NCBI GenBank assembly: GCA_023416735.1
Contig: JAEZGX010000008.1
Coordinates: 92,379-156,378, forward strand
Length of the DNA stretch: 64,000 bases
Source: Verrucomicrobiota bacterium
GTDB taxonomy: Bacteria > Verrucomicrobiota > Verrucomicrobiia > Opitutales > Opitutaceae
Reading direction: 5' to 3'
The notes beneath the pieces were generated by a model, which was not told the DNA's origin, ran no database searches, and saw only the letters and a program-made list of their open reading frames with translations. Shown piece after piece: positions 29,141-41,035 of the stretch. Both the position numbers and the translations under genes were made by a program. How positions within the stretch are numbered: position 1 is the first letter of the stretch; the number at the start of each line of letters is the position of its first letter.

Positions 29141-31015
29141 TCAGCGAACGCGGGCAAGCGCGCTGTGCGACAATGCGCCGAGCGACGCATCGAGCGCCCG
29201 GCTCTCGAGGTGGCGGGCCACACCCGCAACGATCTCGCTCACTTTGAACGTAAGCCCGTCGGTCTTCGTCACGCTCACGATCGCGGGATTCGCGTAACGC
29301 GCCCGCAGCATCATCGCGAGTTGTCCGTAACCGTAGAGACCTTCGTCGTTCAGCTCCACGACGACAATCTTCCGGAATCGCGCGAACGTTTCCTCCAACC
29401 GCGAGGGCAACGGATGCAGGTGTCGCAAATGCAGGTGCCCGCCTTTCACGCCCGCACCGCGGATTCTCGCCAGCGCCTCGCGGCCCGGTCCCCAACTCGA
29501 GCCCCACGTGACGAGCAACACTTCGCCCGCTGAGTCACCGCTGAACTCCGGATCCGGCAACGACGCGCCGAGCGTCTTCAACTTCTCGCGGCGCTTCGCC
29601 GTCATCTTCATGTGCAGCGCCGGGCTGCCTGTCGGATGCCCAAGCTCGTCGTGCTCCAGACCCGTCACGGTCGGATATTTGTTCGACTCGATCTTCGCTC
29701 CCGGCGGCGCATGTCGTGTGATCCGGTCGAGCGGATACGGTTTGAAATCAGCCCCGCGCGGCGAAAGGTCGGGCTTCGGATCGACCATCAGATTCGCCAG
29801 GTCCGGCTCGTCGAATGCTTCGATGCGCGAGGACAATGCCTGGTCCGTCAAGATCAGCACCGGCGTGGAATATTCGCGAGCGATGCGCGTCGCTTCCAAT
29901 CCGATATAGAAACAGTCTTCGACATTCTTGGGCGCGAGCACCACGCGCGGCGCGTCGCCGTGGCTGCCCCAAATCGCCTGCATCAAATCGCTTTGTTCGA
30001 CATTCGTCGGCATGCCGGTCGAAGGCCCGCCGCGTTGCACGTTGATCACGATGAGCGGCATCTCCGCCATCACCGCCCAGCCGAGCGCCTCCATCTTCAA
30101 CGAGAGCCCCGGCCCCGAACTTCCCGTCACCGCCAGCCGGCCCGTGTAGGAAAAACCAAGCCCCGTCGAAACCGCCGCGATCTCGTCCTCACACTGCACG
30201 AAAACTCCGCCGTATTTCGGCAGCTCGGTGCGGAGCATTTCCATGATCGAAGACCACGGCGTAATCGGATAACCCGCGCCATGGCGCACCCCGCCCACGA
30301 GCAGTCCGTAAGCGAGCGCCATGTTGCCATCCATCGTGACCTGCGGCCGCCCGGAAGCCACCGTGCGTTCCGCCGCCTCGAAGCGATAAAAGATGTCGCG
30401 CAGGTTGTTCTGCGGCCACGCATAGCCAGCGTCGAACGCCAGCATCGCATTGCGCACCACATCTTCCGCCTTCCCGCCGAACCGCTCCTTGATGAGCGTC
30501 GTCAACTTGCCGACATCGAGATCGAAAACTCGCGCGAGCAATCCGAGCACGAAGATGTTTTTTCCTTTGTCCTTCCCTGTGCCGCCAACCGATTCGACCG
30601 TTGCCGTCGTGATCGGGACCGCCACGTAGGAGAACGCATGATCCTCCGTATTTGGCTTCACGTGGTCCGAATCGTAGAGGAGCACGCCGCCCGGTCGCAG
30701 CGAACCGATATGCGCTTCGTAGCTGTGCTGGTAAAACGCCACCAACATGTCCGCGCGATCGCCCGCCGACAGGATGTCGCCCGTGCCCATGCGCACCTGG
30801 AAAATCGACGGCCCGCCCGAAATCGTCGAGGGGATCGTCATGTAGGTCATCACGTCCTGGTCGCTGCGACCGGCCAGCCGGGCGAGAAATCCGCCGATCG
30901 TCTGGATGCCGTCCTGCGAGTTACCCGCGAGTCGGATAACCACATCGTTGAGCGAGCGGGGCGCGCCATTCACCACGGCGCCACCCTGCGTTTCAGGGGA
31001 GTTGGGACTAACCAT
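29141..31015 (-). CDS. korA: 2-oxoacid:ferredoxin oxidoreductase, fused gamma-alpha subunit
   Basis: 624 aa. The N-terminal gamma domain (residues about 20-200; for example AGNSQDGIQTIGGFLAR) is fused to the alpha pyrimidine-binding domain (MDGNMALAYGLLVGGVRHGAGYPITPWSSIME, cited by position about 228-260; CEDEIAAVSTGLGFSYTG). The late SSWGPGREALARI region is the C-terminal domain. Fused gamma-alpha chains are typical of aerobic-type KorA proteins. The gene is followed by korB. The 245-bp upstream region carries a hairpin-rich element on the same strand. Confidence 0.93.
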   Translation of the reverse strand: MVSPNSPETQGGAVVNGAPRSLNDVVIRLAGNSQDGIQTIGGFLARLAGRSDQDVMTYMTIPSTISGGPSIFQVRMGTGDILSAGDRADMLVAFYQHSYEAHIGSLRPGGVLLYDSDHVKPNTEDHAFSYVAVPITTATVESVGGTGKDKGKNIFVLGLLARVFDLDVGKLTTLIKERFGGKAEDVVRNAMLAFDAGYAWPQNNLRDIFYRFEAAERTVASGRPQVTMDGNMALAYGLLVGGVRHGAGYPITPWSSIMEMLRTELPKYGGVFVQCEDEIAAVSTGLGFSYTGRLAVTGSSGPGLSLKMEALGWAVMAEMPLIVINVQRGGPSTGMPTNVEQSDLMQAIWGSHGDAPRVVLAPKNVEDCFYIGLEATRIAREYSTPVLILTDQALSSRIEAFDEPDLANLMVDPKPDLSPRGADFKPYPLDRITRHAPPGAKIESNKYPTVTGLEHDELGHPTGSPALHMKMTAKRREKLKTLGASLPDPEFSGDSAGEVLLVTWGSSWGPGREALARIRGAGVKGGHLHLRHLHPLPSRLEETFARFRKIVVVELNDEGLYGYGQLAMMLRARYANPAIVSVTKTDGLTFKVSEIVAGVARHLESRALDASLGALSHSALARVR

Positions 31016-31152
31016 GTCGAAAAATGGAAAAGGGAATCCTGGCGCGCGTCACGCGACCAAGGGGCGTCGCACACGTTGAGGAAGAGAAACGGGTTTGGCG
31101 AGGACTTAGGCCGCCGGGCGTGGCAGCCCGCTACCAATGCGCAGTTTAACCA

Positions 31153-31231
31153 AACTCCTTGGGAGTTCCCCCAACCGTCGTCGTCGGGGATTGCCCGATT
31201 CTTGCACCTAAGTCGTTTTCCGCGTTGCGGA
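31153..31231 (-). promoter_or_regulatory. Hairpin-rich leader candidate upstream of korA
   Basis: On the korA strand three hairpins follow one another: TCCGC-AAC-GCGGA (31219-31231), TCGGG-CAATC-CCCGA (31184-31198) and TTGGG-GGAACT-CCCAA (31159-31174). A fourth, AACTCC-CAA-GGAGTT (31153-31167), shares bases with the third, so only one of them can form at a time. This mutually exclusive pairing is what a riboswitch or attenuator looks like, but no known class matched. The 245-bp gap (31016-31260) has no gene and may hold the promoter of the divergent small gene. Confidence 0.4.
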
Positions 31232-31260
31232 TTTTCCCCCATGAATAGGGTCGCCATTCC

Positions 31261-31599
31261 ATGAGCTTCAATTCCTGCCCCACGGCGGCCGGCAGCGTTA
31301 CTGTTTTGCGCGCCAACGCGATCCGGTTCCCCGCCCCCGAGCGCCGCGAAACAACGCCTTCTCTTTCCGTGCGGCCCCGGCCTCCGCTTTCCGCTCGAAC
31401 CGACATCGTCCAGCTGGTCGACGGCTGCGAACGCGAACTGCGCGCTATTCAAAGCCGCCTCGGCACCCCGGCTGAGCAAGCCGACGACACACTCCGCGCC
31501 CGAGAACTGGCTCACAAAGCCAAAAACCTGCGTTTCGCCGCGGACTTGTGGGAGCAGATGATGGCTCGCCGGAATCTGGACCCCCGCCCCGCCGCCTGA
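31261..31599 (+). CDS. Hypothetical protein
   Basis: 112 aa, unrecognised. The first 45 residues are Pro/Arg/Thr rich and probably disordered; the rest is helical and charged (IVQLVDGCERELRAIQSRL, ELAHKAKNLRFAADLWEQMM). It is followed 6 nt later by the 3' end of a tRNA on the opposite strand and starts 245 bp from korA. Codon use looks like coding DNA, but the gene is short and unsupported by a family. Confidence 0.5.
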   Translation: MSFNSCPTAAGSVTVLRANAIRFPAPERRETTPSLSVRPRPPLSARTDIVQLVDGCERELRAIQSRLGTPAEQADDTLRARELAHKAKNLRFAADLWEQMMARRNLDPRPAA

Positions 31600-31605
31600 G
31601 GCGGA

Positions 31606-31682
31606 TGGTGGACGCTACTGGACTCGAACCAGTGACCCCGTGCGTGTGAAGCACGTGCTCTAACCAACTGAGCTAAGCGTCC
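31606..31682 (-). tRNA. tRNA-Val (anticodon CAC)
   Basis: On the minus strand, the acceptor GGACGC... pairs with GCGTCC, followed by A and an encoded CCA. The D-arm (TAGCTCAGTTGGTTAGAGC), anticodon stem-loop CGTGC-TTCACAC-GCACG with anticodon CAC, and T-arm (CTGGTTCGAGTCCAG) are all seen. Confidence 0.95.
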
Positions 31683-31768
31683 GAATTGGGAGGCGAAACG
31701 TGTCGCCCGCCCGTGCGCGAATCAATCCCGTTTTGCGCAAAAAATCGCAAGACGCGCGCGCCGTCTTT

Positions 31769-32536
31769 TCACTTTCGCGTCACCACCGCGCGTTTCCGCT
31801 CCGGAAACAAGGTGCGGCAAATTTCGCAAACAGTCCCGTCGCAACCGCGCGCTGTGCAGTGCTCGCGGCCATAGTAGATGATTCGCAGGTGCAACGCATT
31901 CCAATGCTCGCGGGGAAAGAGCGCCTTCAAATCCCGCTCGGTCTGCTCGACGCTGCGTCCATCCGTCAGCTTCCAACGCTGCGCCAGGCGATGAATGTGC
32001 GTATCCACCGGAAACGCCGGCTCATGAAACGCCTGCGCCATCACCACGCTCGCGGTCTTGTGCCCCACCCCCGGCAATTCTTCCAGCGCCTCGAACCCGC
32101 GTGGCACCTTTCCGTCGTGCTTCTCCAGGAGGATCTTCGATAGGCCTTGAATCGCCCGCGCTTTCTGGGGCGCCAGCCCGCACGGTCGCACGATTTCTTG
32201 GATCCGTTCCACCGGCAGTTTCGCCATCGCCTCCGGCGTTTCCGCCACCGCAAACAGTCGCGGCGTCACCTCGTTTACCCGCGCGTCCGTGCACTGCGCC
32301 GACAACAACACCGCAATCAACAACGTATAAGCGTCGTCGTGCAGCAATGGCACCGCCGGCTGCGGGTAAAGCTCCGCCAGACGGCGATCGACGAAAGCCG
32401 CGCGCTCTGCACGCGTGGCATAGGGACGTTGTTGGACGATGGTATCCACGGACAAATCACAGACGAAGAAGACAGACTGACGAAAGTCAGCCACGTTCCT
32501 CATCGCGCGGTTCAGTAAAGCATTTGCCGCGATCAT
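31769..32536 (-). CDS. nth: Endonuclease III-family DNA glycosylase with unusual cysteine spacing
   Basis: 255 aa. It removes oxidised pyrimidines and cuts abasic sites. The helix-hairpin-helix LPGVGHKTASVV supplies catalytic Lys, and Asp lies in FPVDTHIHRLA. At the C-terminus, canonical enzymes have C-x6-C-x2-C-x5-C for a 4Fe-4S cluster; here the cysteines run C-x4-C-x4-C-x2-C (HCTARGCDGTVCEIC), so the last one is gone and an extra one lies earlier. The start is ATG 32536 with GGGGT upstream; ATG 32503 is also possible. It is divergent from gcvP. Confidence 0.88.
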   Translation of the reverse strand: MIAANALLNRAMRNVADFRQSVFFVCDLSVDTIVQQRPYATRAERAAFVDRRLAELYPQPAVPLLHDDAYTLLIAVLLSAQCTDARVNEVTPRLFAVAETPEAMAKLPVERIQEIVRPCGLAPQKARAIQGLSKILLEKHDGKVPRGFEALEELPGVGHKTASVVMAQAFHEPAFPVDTHIHRLAQRWKLTDGRSVEQTERDLKALFPREHWNALHLRIIYYGREHCTARGCDGTVCEICRTLFPERKRAVVTRK

Positions 32537-32597
32537 CGATCACCCCGCTCCAAATCTCCATTGCGCGACCTCTCCGCGCCTCTAGCGTCGGCGCTTT

Positions 32598-35495
<2,898 letters not shown>

Positions 35496-35621
35496 TCGTG
35501 CGCCCCGGATAAAGCGAGTGGCGCGGCCGCGCCGGCAGGGACGGGTCTCCGATCCGTCCGCGCCTACCCAAGGCAACAAACCTGCGTTGCCCTGCGCGCA
35601 TACCGGCCTTCTCATTCTGCC

Positions 35622-36476
35622 GTGCCCAACCTGTTCATCGTCGCCGGTCCGAACGGCGCCGGCAAATCGACGTATGTCCGCGACTTCCTTCCCCAGGAAA
35701 TGCGCTGCCGCGAGTTCGTAAATGCCGATCTGATCGCCGCCGGCCTTTCTCCGTTCGCCCCGGAAACCGCCGCCTTCGAAGCCGGCCGGATCATGCTTCG
35801 ACGACTTCGCGAGCTCGCCAATCGCCGCGAGGATTTTTCCTTCGAAACCACGCTGTCCGGTCGAGCCTACGCCCCGCTGCTGCGCGAGTTCCGCAGCGCA
35901 GGATATCGTGTGCGTCTGGATTTTCTCTGGATTCCCAATCTCGACATCACCCGCAATCGCGTGCGCCAGCGCGTGACCAAGGGCGGGCACAACATCCCGG
36001 ACGACGTTCAGCAACGACGCTTTCACCTCGGCATCCGTAATCTCGCCGAACTCTACCGCCCGCTTCTCGACGACTGGCGGCTCTACGACAACACGGGTGA
36101 CCGCCCGCATCTGGTCGCCGCAGAGGAAAACGGCCGCCTACGAATCGTAGATCCCACACGACTTGCGTTCATCGAGCGCGCCGCACAAGTTAGTTTCATG
36201 CCCGATCAGTCCACTCACACCGCCGGGGAACCTGCTGCTTTCATTCCGTCGGAAGAAACGCGTCGCTCGCTCCGCGCCATGCGACGAGCCTACGCGCGGG
36301 TCGTGCTCGAAAACAAAGCCTACGGTCTCCCGGTCATCCAGTGGCGCGACGACCGCGGCGTGGTCGAGGTTCCCGCCGAGCAGCTCGAACCGCTCGCGCG
36401 TCGCATCCTCGAAGTCGACGGCGATCCCTTGCCCGAAGAAGAGGAACGCGCCCTCCTCGCGCACGTGAAGATCTAG
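35622..36476 (+). CDS. Zeta-toxin-like P-loop kinase with fused C-terminal domain
   Basis: 284 aa from GTG 35622. The N-terminal 185 residues fit the zeta toxin/UDP-GlcNAc kinase family: Walker A GPNGAGKST (9-17), FVNADLIAAGLSPF (32-45), SFETTLSG, LRDDW-like LLDDWRLYDNT and VRQRVTKGGHNIP. The C-terminal about 80 residues (EETRRSLRAMRRAYARVV..., then GLPVIQWRDDRGVVEVP) resemble the small proteins I associate with such toxins as partners, but here they belong to the same polypeptide. It may be a self-inhibiting toxin or a stand-alone kinase. It stands alone between gcvP and the restriction operon. Confidence 0.72.
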   Translation: MPNLFIVAGPNGAGKSTYVRDFLPQEMRCREFVNADLIAAGLSPFAPETAAFEAGRIMLRRLRELANRREDFSFETTLSGRAYAPLLREFRSAGYRVRLDFLWIPNLDITRNRVRQRVTKGGHNIPDDVQQRRFHLGIRNLAELYRPLLDDWRLYDNTGDRPHLVAAEENGRLRIVDPTRLAFIERAAQVSFMPDQSTHTAGEPAAFIPSEETRRSLRAMRRAYARVVLENKAYGLPVIQWRDDRGVVEVPAEQLEPLARRILEVDGDPLPEEEERALLAHVKI

Positions 36477-36612
36477 AGCAGTTTCAATCGAAGTGTCGCC
36501 GCGACTCACGGGGGACGGTTCGCCCTACCAGGATGAGACATCCGACTCGCGCGGGTTCGCCGTCACAACGGTGTGCGTCCACGTCGCGGCGCGGTTAAAC
36601 AACCAACCACTC

Positions 36613-36639
36613 GGGTCGATGGCCCTAAGTGATCGACCC
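36613..36639 (-). terminator. Possible terminator of the hsd operon
   Basis: A perfect 8-bp stem (GGGTCGAT / ATCGACCC) with an 11-nt loop lies 83 nt downstream of the hsdR stop on the minus strand. It has only a loose T-rich tail (GGTTGGTTGTTTAA). The 245-bp gap (36477-36721) otherwise shows no feature. Confidence 0.4.
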
Positions 36640-36721
36640 AAACCGACGTGTCGATAAGCACCCTCGCCTGCGACTGGTTTCGATTTTCTCCGCGGCGCCG
36701 CCGCCTTCCTAGTGCGCCTCG

Positions 36722-39700
36722 TCACGAGGCCCGCGTCTCATACACATGCTCGAACACTCGCGAGCACTTCTCCGAAAAAATCGTCCGCGTGTAACTTTCC
36801 GGCAACCCATCCAGCGTCTCTTCGATGGTCTCCTTGATCCGCGCCCGCGCCTGCACCGTCTGCCGCCAATCCACACTCTGAATTTGCTTCAACCGCGCCA
36901 GCAGATGCGCCGCGACTTTCTTCACCACCTTCCGCTCCTCCGCGCCGAGCTCCGGTCCCGGCCGCGTGAGGATGTCGAAGATCGCCAGCTCCTCCTCGGT
37001 CAGGTTCTCGCGCACGTGCCGCGTCTCTTCCTCCGTCAGGCCGCGGCTTAGTTTCATCAGCTCCGCAAAGATTTCCTCCAGGTTCTTGCTCCCGCTATTG
37101 TAGGCCTCGATCAGCGTCTCGAATTTGTCCTGAAAATCGATTCGCGTCCGGTTCAGTTTGATCAACCGCTCCAGCATCGCACGCACCGCCGCCTTCAGGG
37201 TCTCCAGCTCGATGTTCTTTGCCTTCGATCGGGCGAACCGCTTCGCCAGCGCCTCGAAATCGATCTTGGAAAGATCGAGAACCTTGCCGCTCTCCTCTGC
37301 GACGCGCACGCTTTCGATCGAATCGTCGAGCAGGCGGTCGATCTGCGCCATCACACCCGAGATATCCGGCGCGCCGGGATTGACCGTCGCGCGGATCGCG
37401 TCACCGATCGCCCGCAGGCAACTCACCCGCGCCGCAAACTCCAACACCGCCGGATCCGGCTTCGCCGCATCGTAAAGCGTCCCCACCACGCGCTCATGCG
37501 CCAGGAACTCCCGCCGCACCGTGTCCGGTGACACGAGCGCATCCACCGCCGCGGCGAGTTTTGCCAGCCGCTCCATCCCACCGCTCGGCAGCGCCTCCAT
37601 CGCCGCGAGGTCCACGCCACGCCCCTGACACCACGCCGTCCCTTCCGCGACCGCCCGACGCAAATCCTCCAACAACTGCGCCTTGGTCCGCACCGGCGTC
37701 GCGTCGCCCTTGCCCGCGCCATACAGCGCCAACGCTTTTTCCAACGACACGAACACGTTCGCGTAATCCACGATCAGCCCGCTGTGCTTCCCCGGGAAAA
37801 CCCGGTTCGCCCGCGCGATCGTCTGCATCAACGTGTGGTTCCGCATCGGCTTGTCCAAATACACCGTCGAACAGCTCGGCGCATCAAACCCCGTCAGCCA
37901 CATCGCGCACACGAACACCAGCGACAGCGGATCTTGCGTGTCCTTGAACCTCTCATCCAGTCCTGGCTTCGACTCCACCATCCGCTTCCGATGCGGCACG
38001 ATGTCGAGCCCCAGCCGCTTCATCTGCTCCACCTCGTTCTGCCCCGGCGACACGATCACCGCCATGTCCAGCACGTCGATCCGCTGCAGCCGCGCGCGCG
38101 CCCCCGCCAGCCGCGCCAGCTCCTCGTCCGAACGCGCCCGCTTCAGCGCCTCGATCTTCGCCACGTCACCCTCGAGCCGCTTCCGCTCCCGCTCCAGCTC
38201 CCGCCGCACTTTCTCATACATCCGCAGCGCCGTCGCCTTGTCGATCGACACCACCATCGCCTTCCCTTGAAACCCACGCCCGAGAAAGTGCCGCACGATG
38301 TCCTTCGCCACCGTATCCAATCGGTCATCACGCGTGATGATGTGATACTGCTTCCCGAGCACCTGCGCCAGCCGCTCCTCCTGCGCCTCGTCCAGCCCCG
38401 CGCCTTCGATGATGTCGTAAATGTCCTCATTCAGCGTCGGATTCGTCAGCTCCAGCTCCGGCGTCCGGTTCTCATAAAAAAGCGGCACCGTCGCGCCATC
38501 CTCGACCGACTGCTGGTAGTCGTAGATCGACACATAATCTCCAAACACCTCCTTCGTCCGCTCCTCGCCCGCGATCAGCGGCGTCCCGGTAAACGCCAGG
38601 AACATCGCCTTCGGCAGCGCCGCCCGCATGTTCACCGCGAGCGTGTCGTATTGGCTGCGATGCGCCTCGTCCGTCAGCACGATCACATCCGGCCGGTCGC
38701 ACAGCACCGCCGCATCCTTGAACTTGTGGATCAGCGTGAACACGTAGCGGTGATTCCCTTTCAACAACTCCCGCAGGTGCGCCCCGCTCGTCGCATGACA
38801 CGTCTCGCCCTCCGCCTCGCTCACCGCACCGCACGCCTTGAACGTCTTCGCGATCTGGTCGTCGAGCTCCACGCGATCCGTCACCACGACAAACGTCCAG
38901 TTCCCCGGCAGCGTCCGCAGCACCTTCTGCGCGAAGAACACCATCGAAAAACTCTTCCCGCTCCCCTGCGTCTGCCAGAACACGCCGCCGCGCCCGTGCC
39001 CGCGCTGCCGCGCCTCCAGCATCGAGGCGATCGCGTTGTTCACCCCGAGAAACTGGTGGTTCTGCCCGACGATCTTCACCAGCCCCGCCTTGTGCTCCGA
39101 AAAGAGCGTGAAGTTCTCCACCAGATCGAGCAGCCGCGCGCGATCGCACGTCCCGCGAATCATCGTCTCCAGCGACACCCGCCCCGGCTCGTCCTCGCGC
39201 GCCACCCGCTTCCATTCGAAAAACCGCTCCCAATCCGCCGTCAGCGACCCCACGCGACTCTCCGTCCCGTTCGAAGCGATCAGCAGCGCATTAAACGCAA
39301 ACAATCCCGGCACCCCGTTCTGCGCATGCTTGTAGCTTGTGAGATTCTCGTCGAACGCCGCCCGTGCCGCCACGCCCGGCTTCTTCAACTCCACCACGAC
39401 CAGCGGCAGCCCGTTGACGAACCCCACCAAATCCGGCCGGCACGTATAAAGCGTCCCCGTGATGCTGAACTGGCTCACCAACAAAAAATCATTCTCCTCC
39501 GGCCGCGTCCAATCGATCACCCGCACCCGCTCCGTCTTCTGCCCGCCGCGCGCCTTGTCCGCCAGTGACACCTTCACGCCCTCCTTGAGCAGCCCATAAA
39601 CCTCCCGATTCGCCTGCTCGAGCAGCATCGCCGACCGATCCCGCGTCAGTTCATCGACCGCCGCTGCAATCGCCTCCGCCGGCAGCGTGGGATTCAATTT

Positions 39701-39889
39701 TTCCAGCGCCGCGCGCAACCGCGGCACCAGCACCACCTCGCTCTTCGCCTGCCGTCCCACGAACCCCGCATCCCTCACCGCCCCCGCCTCCTTCGCCACC
39801 GCTGGCGCAACGACCGTCCACCCCATCTCTGCAAACAACCCGATCGCCGGCTGCTCGACCAACTGATCTTCGGAATAGGCGTGGGGCAT
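36722..39889 (-). CDS. hsdR: Type I restriction endonuclease, R subunit
   Basis: 1055 aa. It cuts DNA after ATP-driven translocation in a complex with HsdM and HsdS. The N-terminal nuclease domain has PD-(D/E)xK residues Asp153, Glu167 and Lys169 (RPDLVGF..., VVVELKKPG). Walker A TQGSGKS is at 307-313, the DEAD-box equivalent is VLTDEAHRSQ and motif III is FTGTPL. The helicase C-terminal domain (VCAMWLTGFDAPSC) and a helical C-terminus are intact. It is the last gene of the operon, 15 nt after hsdS. Confidence 0.95.
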   Translation of the reverse strand: MPHAYSEDQLVEQPAIGLFAEMGWTVVAPAVAKEAGAVRDAGFVGRQAKSEVVLVPRLRAALEKLNPTLPAEAIAAAVDELTRDRSAMLLEQANREVYGLLKEGVKVSLADKARGGQKTERVRVIDWTRPEENDFLLVSQFSITGTLYTCRPDLVGFVNGLPLVVVELKKPGVAARAAFDENLTSYKHAQNGVPGLFAFNALLIASNGTESRVGSLTADWERFFEWKRVAREDEPGRVSLETMIRGTCDRARLLDLVENFTLFSEHKAGLVKIVGQNHQFLGVNNAIASMLEARQRGHGRGGVFWQTQGSGKSFSMVFFAQKVLRTLPGNWTFVVVTDRVELDDQIAKTFKACGAVSEAEGETCHATSGAHLRELLKGNHRYVFTLIHKFKDAAVLCDRPDVIVLTDEAHRSQYDTLAVNMRAALPKAMFLAFTGTPLIAGEERTKEVFGDYVSIYDYQQSVEDGATVPLFYENRTPELELTNPTLNEDIYDIIEGAGLDEAQEERLAQVLGKQYHIITRDDRLDTVAKDIVRHFLGRGFQGKAMVVSIDKATALRMYEKVRRELERERKRLEGDVAKIEALKRARSDEELARLAGARARLQRIDVLDMAVIVSPGQNEVEQMKRLGLDIVPHRKRMVESKPGLDERFKDTQDPLSLVFVCAMWLTGFDAPSCSTVYLDKPMRNHTLMQTIARANRVFPGKHSGLIVDYANVFVSLEKALALYGAGKGDATPVRTKAQLLEDLRRAVAEGTAWCQGRGVDLAAMEALPSGGMERLAKLAAAVDALVSPDTVRREFLAHERVVGTLYDAAKPDPAVLEFAARVSCLRAIGDAIRATVNPGAPDISGVMAQIDRLLDDSIESVRVAEESGKVLDLSKIDFEALAKRFARSKAKNIELETLKAAVRAMLERLIKLNRTRIDFQDKFETLIEAYNSGSKNLEEIFAELMKLSRGLTEEETRHVRENLTEEELAIFDILTRPGPELGAEERKVVKKVAAHLLARLKQIQSVDWRQTVQARARIKETIEETLDGLPESYTRTIFSEKCSRVFEHVYETRAS

Positions 39890-39904
39890 CGCCGGAAAGT
39901 TTCG

Positions 39905-41032
39905 CTACGCCGCGACCTCGATCTGCCCCGACAACAACCGCGGCAGCAGCAGATCACGCGTGCGGCGGAGGTTGTGGATTTGGCGTTTCAGAGTGGCAAT
40001 CCGCTCCGATATTGGCTCGAGAACCTCTCGCGCCCTCTCGCGAATTCTCTCGGGCGGCCAGACCAGCTGAATCGTCTTGATGTGCATATCGCCAAGATGG
40101 GCGACGGTCGTGCCGACGATAGCTTTGTTGAACTGCTGAATCGGTTTCTCCAGCGCCAGAAACAGGTGAAAGTTACCGATCTCTCCGTTGGATTCGAAAC
40201 GCGCGACTCGCTGATTTTGAAACGCGTGGCCACTTGACCAAACGCACATGTGAAAATCGCCGTCCATCCCGACGAGAATGTGCCCATCTTTAACGTGATA
40301 CTTTAGGTCGGCATCCTCTTCGATGAACGTCGGACTGAACCCTTCCGGAATATCACGAATGCGGATGACCGGCGTGCCGATGCCGTCGGTGTTGAATTTC
40401 TTCGAAGCAAACGGAAACCCGTAGGTCACCGTCGCCACTTCCTTCAGGCCCCTAACCTCCCAACCTTTGGGAATCCGGCCCAGAGAGGAGGCGACGTGCG
40501 AAACCTTTTCGTGGCCCGGAAAACGGAAGTGAACGAACCACTCGCGGTAGAGGGCGCGGGCCATCTCCTCCAAAACCCGGATGCGCCGGTGACTGTTCTC
40601 CATCAGCTCATCGTAGGCCGAGAGGATACCGGCAATACGCGCCTGAACAGAAGCCGAAGGAACTGAAATCTCCATCGCGTGAAGATGATTTCGATTCACT
40701 CCGGGAACCGCACCAGCTGCGTTCTTAGCACCGAAGTCGAGCTTCTGGAGGAGGTAGCTGACGAACCGGCGATCATTTCCCTTAAAATCCTGGACGTAGA
40801 GGCTGGTGTTCAGCGGCCAGAAATCGCTTTCAACGTAGAATACTTGCCCAAGCGTGCCGTATCGGCCGGTCACAACACCGGGACCTTTCACTTTCGCTTC
40901 ACAGTGAAAATCGGTAACTCCAGAAGAAGACACTATAGGATACGGCCCAGGTGAACGCTCAGCCTGTGGCAAGTCGTAGCCACGCTTGAGCGTAAGCACC
41001 TCGCCTAATTTGCAGGTGGTCCAGTTGGACAT
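39905..41032 (-). CDS. hsdS: Type I restriction-modification specificity subunit
   Basis: 375 aa. It recognises the DNA target through two target-recognition domains (about residues 1-165 and 185-355), each followed by helical conserved spacers (LMENSHRRIRVLEEMARAL and ERIATLKRQIHNLRRTRDLLLPRLLSG). The protein is at the small end for the family. Its DNA contains runs of A/T-rich codons unlike the flanking hsdR and hsdM, as expected from exchange of recognition domains. It starts 3 nt after the hsdM stop. The target sequence cannot be predicted. Confidence 0.93.
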   Translation of the reverse strand: MSNWTTCKLGEVLTLKRGYDLPQAERSPGPYPIVSSSGVTDFHCEAKVKGPGVVTGRYGTLGQVFYVESDFWPLNTSLYVQDFKGNDRRFVSYLLQKLDFGAKNAAGAVPGVNRNHLHAMEISVPSASVQARIAGILSAYDELMENSHRRIRVLEEMARALYREWFVHFRFPGHEKVSHVASSLGRIPKGWEVRGLKEVATVTYGFPFASKKFNTDGIGTPVIRIRDIPEGFSPTFIEEDADLKYHVKDGHILVGMDGDFHMCVWSSGHAFQNQRVARFESNGEIGNFHLFLALEKPIQQFNKAIVGTTVAHLGDMHIKTIQLVWPPERIRERAREVLEPISERIATLKRQIHNLRRTRDLLLPRLLSGQIEVAA

Positions 41033-41035
41033 CCG

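Noticed and set aside
32537..32597. Possible glycine riboswitch upstream of gcvP
   Set aside because: Only 61 bp separate nth and gcvP and the sequence has no tandem glycine aptamer features.
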